Assembly (NCBI GenBank): GCA_016198885.1
Contig: JACQHV010000097.1
Location: 1-8,124 of the forward strand
Direction of reading: 5' to 3'
Source: Gammaproteobacteria bacterium
Lineage (GTDB): Bacteria > Pseudomonadota > Gammaproteobacteria > Eutrophobiales > Eutrophobiaceae
Length of the DNA: 8,124 nt
Numbering within the stretch: position 1 is the first letter of the stretch; each line of letters opens with the position of its first letter. The position numbers and the translations under genes are program-made. This document shows, in pieces, positions 6,148 through 8,124 of the stretch. The notes beneath the pieces were generated by a model that was given only the letters and a program-made list of their open reading frames with translations, had not been told where the DNA came from and made no database searches.

Positions 6148-6285
6148 CCATCTGGGTCGAACCTGCGTAACATATTGATTAGGTAGGGTATCAGCATTGA
6201 AAAAGGCATGATATAAAACTTAGAATGCATTTTTGACGGATAAAAACAACACTTTAAGGATGAAGACCTCGTCGCTCCTGCACTC
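6148..6285. repeat. 138-bp direct repeat, copy A (head of intergenic element)
   Basis: This aligns without gaps to 7794-7931, with about 13 differences by eye (about 90 percent identity). It is A+T rich, carries no long reading frame, and is followed in both copies by the same kind of hairpin array. It looks like the fixed head of a non-coding repeated element. Its first 12 codons plus stop are kept in frame in both copies (ending TAG here, TAA in copy B). Confidence 0.9.
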
Positions 6286-6337
6286 AATGTGTTCGCGTTA
6301 GTACGGCAGATAAATGCTCGAGAAATTGTTCCTGACT

Positions 6338-6379
6338 TTCTCTCGGTCTCCGCTCGGTAATTGCTTCCTGCATTACTCT
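6338..6379. repeat. 42-bp identical repeat, copy 1
   Basis: This is identical to 7973-8014. It includes the GTAATTGC-TTCCT-GCATTAC hairpin. The perfect identity of this block, against about 90 percent in the neighbouring 138-bp head, suggests recent copying or conversion. Confidence 0.9.
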
Positions 6380-6492
6380 CGGTTGCCGCTCCCGGCGCAA
6401 CTCTACCTCACACATCCATGTGGTCGTACCACCTATTCACTGCTCCTGCGCTTCCTGCGCTTGCAGTATTAGTGCTTCCCTGCACGTTTCCG

Positions 6493-6563
6493 TGTAGGCG
6501 TCCCGGCTCGACTCTTGACCACAGTTCCCGACGCGGTTCTACCTCCTCCATCCATGGAGTCGT
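6493..6563. repeat. 71-bp direct repeat, copy 1
   Basis: This matches 8029-8099 with four differences. In this copy 113 bases of extra hairpin units (6380-6492) separate it from the 42-bp block; in the other copy only 14 bases do. Hairpin units have been gained or lost between the copies. Confidence 0.9.
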
Positions 6564-6626
6564 GCGCTCCATGCGCTTGCGGCACTAGCACTTCCATGTG
6601 CGTCGTCCATGTGCCCACGGCATTTG

Positions 6627-6653
6627 TACGGTCGCGTTCGGTTTCCTACCTAT
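6627..6653. repeat. 27-bp direct repeat, copy 2
   Basis: Second copy of 6059-6085, one mismatch, inside the hairpin array. Confidence 0.8.
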
Positions 6654-6654
6654 T

Positions 6655-6715
6655 GCGACACTTATACTCACCCCACAAGGGGGTACCGAGGTCCCTGTAT
6701 GTCGTCCATGTAGAT
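6655..6715. repeat. Split direct repeat, copy 1 (with 25-bp insert)
   Basis: GCGACACTTATACT (6655-6668) and a 22-base block (6694-6715) both recur at 6829-6842 and 6845-6866, all identical. Here they are separated by 25 bases holding an ACCCC/GGGGT hairpin; in the other copy by two bases. It is another example of hairpin gain or loss. Confidence 0.85.
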
Positions 6716-6828
6716 TCGCCGCTCGACAATATGTTCCTGACATTGTCTACTACCTACATCCATGTAGGCATCCTACGCATTCCACGCCCGCGGCATACAC
6801 TACGGTCGCTCTTCGACTCCATGTCGTC

Positions 6829-6866
6829 GCGACACTTATACTTTCCTGTATGTCGTCCATGTAGAT
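6829..6866. repeat. Split direct repeat, copy 2 (compact form)
   Basis: Compact counterpart of 6655-6715, with the two identical blocks joined by TT. The join itself creates an ATAC-TTTCCT-GTAT hairpin of the array's standard form. Confidence 0.85.
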
Positions 6867-6899
6867 AAAATAGATATATATTCAGAACTACTTCGTGCG

Positions 6900-6937
6900 A
6901 TATAACGTATAGCGTTATATAACGTAAACCGCTATAC
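6900..6937. promoter_or_regulatory. Overlapping inverted repeats before higB, candidate HigBA operator
   Basis: Three overlapping palindromes are visible: ATATAACG (6900-6907) with CGTTATAT (6913-6920); the 12-base perfect palindrome CGTTATATAACG (6913-6924); and GTATAGCG (6907-6914) with CGCTATAC (6930-6937). HigBA-type modules are normally autoregulated by the HTH antitoxin binding such sites. TATACT at 6933-6938 could be a -10 box, placing the start at or near the ATG at 6945 and making the toxin mRNA leaderless; no good -35 accompanies it. Confidence 0.6.
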
Positions 6938-6944
6938 TTCCCCC

Positions 6945-7226
6945 ATGATAAAGGACTTCAAAGACAGTCAAACGGAGTTGATATGGAAAGGCCTTGTCAG
7001 CAGGCGCTTACCCCATGATATTCAGAATGTTGCAAGACGAAAATTACGTATGTTGAACAATGCCGGTACACTTGATGACCTCAGGATTCCTCCGGCAAAT
7101 CGTCTGGAGCGTCTGCGAGGAGACAGGGATGGTCAGTTTAGTATTCGAGTCAATGATCAATGGCGCGTTTGTTTTGTCTGGAAAAACGGCGACGCTTATC
7201 AGGTAGAAATAGTCGATTATCATTAA
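6945..7226 (+). CDS. higB: HigB-type toxin (RelE/ParE superfamily)
   Basis: A 93-residue protein of the HigB branch of the RelE/ParE superfamily, whose members are ribosome-dependent mRNA endonucleases. The hallmark segments are present: MIKDFKDSQTELIW at the start, IPPANRLERLRGDRDGQFSI in the middle, and VNDQWRVCFVW near the end, with the arginines expected for RNA binding, then a final VEIVDYH strand. The length is normal for the family. The gene comes first, toxin before antitoxin, as in higBA modules, with the antitoxin ATG 13 bases after its stop. No Shine-Dalgarno precedes the ATG (the preceding bases are C-rich), consistent with leaderless or low translation. It appears intact. Confidence 0.93.
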   Translation: MIKDFKDSQTELIWKGLVSRRLPHDIQNVARRKLRMLNNAGTLDDLRIPPANRLERLRGDRDGQFSIRVNDQWRVCFVWKNGDAYQVEIVDYH

Positions 7227-7238
7227 CAGGTGAGAAAC

Positions 7239-7529
7239 ATGAAAAGATTACCTAATATCCATCCCGGCGAAGTATTGCTCAAGGAATTTCTTGAGCCTAT
7301 GGGTATCAGTCAAAACAAGATTGCCCGCGATATCGGCGTACCACCGCGCCGTATCAATGAAATTGTTCAAAGCAAGAGAGCGCTTACAGCAGATACCGCA
7401 GTGCGTCTTGCAAAATATTTTAATGTTTCTGAGTCTTTCTGGATGGGATTGCAATCTGACTACGATGTGGAAGAAGCGCGTCATAAATTGGGCAGTAAAC
7501 TAGATCGTATCTCATCGCACGCTGCTTAA
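7239..7529 (+). CDS. higA: HigA-type antitoxin, XRE HTH
   Basis: The cognate antitoxin: a 96-residue DNA-binding protein that neutralises HigB and represses the operon. It starts MKRLPNIHPGEVLLKEFLEPMGISQ, carries the HTH (NKIARDIGVPPRRINEIVQSK) and then the ADTAVRLAKYFNVSESFWMGLQ segment typical of the HigA/VapI family. I prefer the ATG at 7239, five bases after AGGTGA, over a GTG at 7230 that would overlap that site. It lies directly downstream of higB on the same strand and is intact. Confidence 0.92.
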   Translation: MKRLPNIHPGEVLLKEFLEPMGISQNKIARDIGVPPRRINEIVQSKRALTADTAVRLAKYFNVSESFWMGLQSDYDVEEARHKLGSKLDRISSHAA

Positions 7530-7544
7530 ACAAGTGAGAAACAG

Positions 7545-7832
7545 ATGAACAGACAACCTACACACCCTGGCGCTGTGTTGCGTGAAGACGTAATTCCGGC
7601 GATGCAGATCCCGGTCAGCGAGTTTGCACGGCTGATGCATGTTTCCAGACAAACGATTCATAATATTCTGAACGAAACAAAACCGGTTACGCCGAATATC
7701 GCGTTAAGGTTGGGCAGGTTGATTGGGAATGGCCCGAATATCTGGCTGAGGATGCAGGAGGCCCATGATCTCTGGCAGGCCGAGCCATCTGGTCCATCTG
7801 GGTCGGACCTACGTAACACATTGATTAGGTAA
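7545..7832 (+). CDS. Second HigA-type antitoxin with repeat-derived C-terminus
   Basis: A 95-residue protein of the HigA antitoxin family, clearly different in sequence from the HigA just upstream. It has the family start (MNRQPTHPGAVLREDV), an HTH (VSEFARLMHVSRQTIHNILN) and TPNIALRLGRLIGNGPNIWLRMQ before a short QEAHDLWQAE end. It starts 15 bases after the first higA stop; the preceding AGTGAGAAACAG resembles the leader of the first higA. No second toxin accompanies it, so it is either an orphan from a lost module or a second antitoxin for the same HigB. Residues 84-95 and the stop codon lie inside the 138-bp repeat, so the natural C-terminus may have been replaced. The core domain is complete and could still bind DNA. 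Confidence 0.85.
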   Translation: MNRQPTHPGAVLREDVIPAMQIPVSEFARLMHVSRQTIHNILNETKPVTPNIALRLGRLIGNGPNIWLRMQEAHDLWQAEPSGPSGSDLRNTLIR

Positions 7833-7931
7833 GGTATCAGCATTGAAATAGGCATGATATAAAGCTTAGAATGAATTTTTGATGGATAAAAACAACACTT
7901 TAAGGATGAAGAACCCGTCGCTCTTACGCTC
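7794..7931. repeat. 138-bp direct repeat, copy B
   Basis: Second copy of 6148-6285, gap-free, about 90 percent identical by eye. Its left end lies within the second antitoxin gene at codon 84. The two copies are in the same orientation and bracket the toxin-antitoxin module, with the two repeat starts 1646 bases apart. Confidence 0.9.
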
Positions 7932-7972
7932 GGTAATTGCTCGAGAAAATGTTCGAGAATATGTTCCCAACA

Positions 7973-8014
7973 TTCTCTCGGTCTCCGCTCGGTAATTGCT
8001 TCCTGCATTACTCT
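7973..8014. repeat. 42-bp identical repeat, copy 2
   Basis: Identical to 6338-6379. Confidence 0.9.
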
Positions 8015-8028
8015 ACCACCTACGTCCC

Positions 8029-8099
8029 TGTAGGCGTCCTGACTCGACCCTCGACCACAGTTCCCGACGCGGTTCTACCTCCTCCATCCATGGAGTCGT
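8029..8099. repeat. 71-bp direct repeat, copy 2
   Basis: Matches 6493-6563 with four differences. Confidence 0.9.
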
Positions 8100-8124
8100 A
8101 CCGATTACTTCCCTGTAATCGTAC

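Larger units (their letters stand above)
6320..6866. repeat. Array of constant-loop, variable-stem hairpins (copy A tail)
   Basis: This gene-free stretch is richer in G+C than its surroundings. Hairpins read directly, as stem-loop-stem: GAGAAA/TTTCTC 6320-6342; GTAATTGC/GCATTAC 6357-6376; GTTG/CAAC with inner CGC/GCG 6382-6401; CACA/TGTG 6411-6422; GCGC/GCGC 6448-6460; GTGC/GCAC 6472-6485; CTCCA/TGGAG 6546-6559; GCGC/GCGC 6564-6576; GCAC/GTGC 6588-6601; ACCCC/GGGGT near 6670-6685; GACAAT/ATTGTC 6725-6747; CCTACA/TGTAGG 6753-6768; CGAC/GTCG 6814-6826; ATAC/GTAT 6838-6851. Most loops are variants of TTCC(A/C)T while the stems all differ, and many stems are followed by GTCGT or GCGTCC. Short open frames inside are low-complexity by-products with no initiation signals. 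The function is unknown. Confidence 0.8.
7955..8120. repeat. Constant-loop, variable-stem hairpin array (copy B tail, cut by window end)
   Basis: The hairpins are GAGAAT/ATTCTC 7955-7977; GTAATTGC/GCATTAC 7992-8011; CCTAC/GTAGG with loop GTCCCT 8019-8034; CTCCA/TGGAG with loop TCCA 8082-8095; and GATTAC/GTAATC with loop TTCCCT 8103-8120. It is the same kind of tail that follows copy A, shorter, and it runs to the right edge of the window. No gene is seen in 7833-8124. Confidence 0.8.

Noticed and set aside
6361..6868. Several overlapping plus-strand open frames of 75-117 codons within the hairpin array.
   Set aside because: They lie in repeated, palindromic sequence, lack ribosome sites, have skewed residue content (rich in Ser, Pro, Cys, His) and overlap one another, so they look like by-products of the repeat.
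6148..7931. Insertion sequence or composite transposon around the toxin-antitoxin genes.
   Set aside because: No transposase, no terminal inverted repeats and no clear target-site duplication are visible; only direct repeats can be supported.
6148..8124. CRISPR array.
   Set aside because: The repeats are hairpins with varying stems and no constant-length direct repeat separated by unique spacers, and no cas gene is present.

Overview
The window looks like an accessory (defence-island-type) stretch of a bacterial chromosome. The sequence gives no direct species marker. The HsdS repeat sequence, the HigBA module and the hairpin-rich intergenic repeats would suit a Gammaproteobacterium or Betaproteobacterium of moderate G+C, but that is only an inference.

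Layout. (1) 2-1366, plus strand: the 3' part of a type I restriction-modification specificity gene (hsdS), open at the left edge. (2) 1391-3410, minus strand: two overlapping genes forming a compact ubiquitin-like conjugation cassette. The upstream gene fuses a ubiquitin-like domain to an E2-like fold. The downstream gene fuses a JAB/JAMM metalloprotease domain to a ThiF/E1 adenylyltransferase. (3) 3411-3616: a divergent control region built on a perfect 23-bp inverted repeat that holds the -35 boxes of both outward promoters. (4) 3617-3988, plus strand: an XRE-type repressor, followed by a clear intrinsic terminator. (5) 4173-6036, plus strand: a 70-residue orphan protein and a 533-residue protein with a papain-like Cys/His/Asp active-site pattern. 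(6) 6037-6944: about 900 bases without genes, made largely of short hairpins whose stems differ but whose loops are nearly constant. (7) 6945-7832, plus strand: a HigB-type toxin followed by two different HigA-type antitoxins. (8) 7794-8124: a second copy of the hairpin-rich element.

Working together. The XRE protein most likely represses both its own gene and the Ubl-E2/JAB-E1 operon through the shared palindrome. The JAB domain would trim or release the ubiquitin-like domain and the E1 domain would adenylate it. The E2-like protein has no cysteine at all, so conventional thioester transfer is not possible through it. The papain-like protein and its small partner lie next door and could be the effector, an additional processing protease, or an independent cassette; the sequence cannot decide. 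With hsdS on one side and a toxin-antitoxin module on the other, a role in phage or plasmid defence is the natural hypothesis, but it is unproven.

The two most unusual signals are the ubiquitin-like cassette with its mirror-symmetric promoter, and the array of about 18 constant-loop, variable-stem hairpins. That array occurs in two related copies bracketing the toxin-antitoxin module, and the second copy supplies the last 12 codons and the stop of the second antitoxin.
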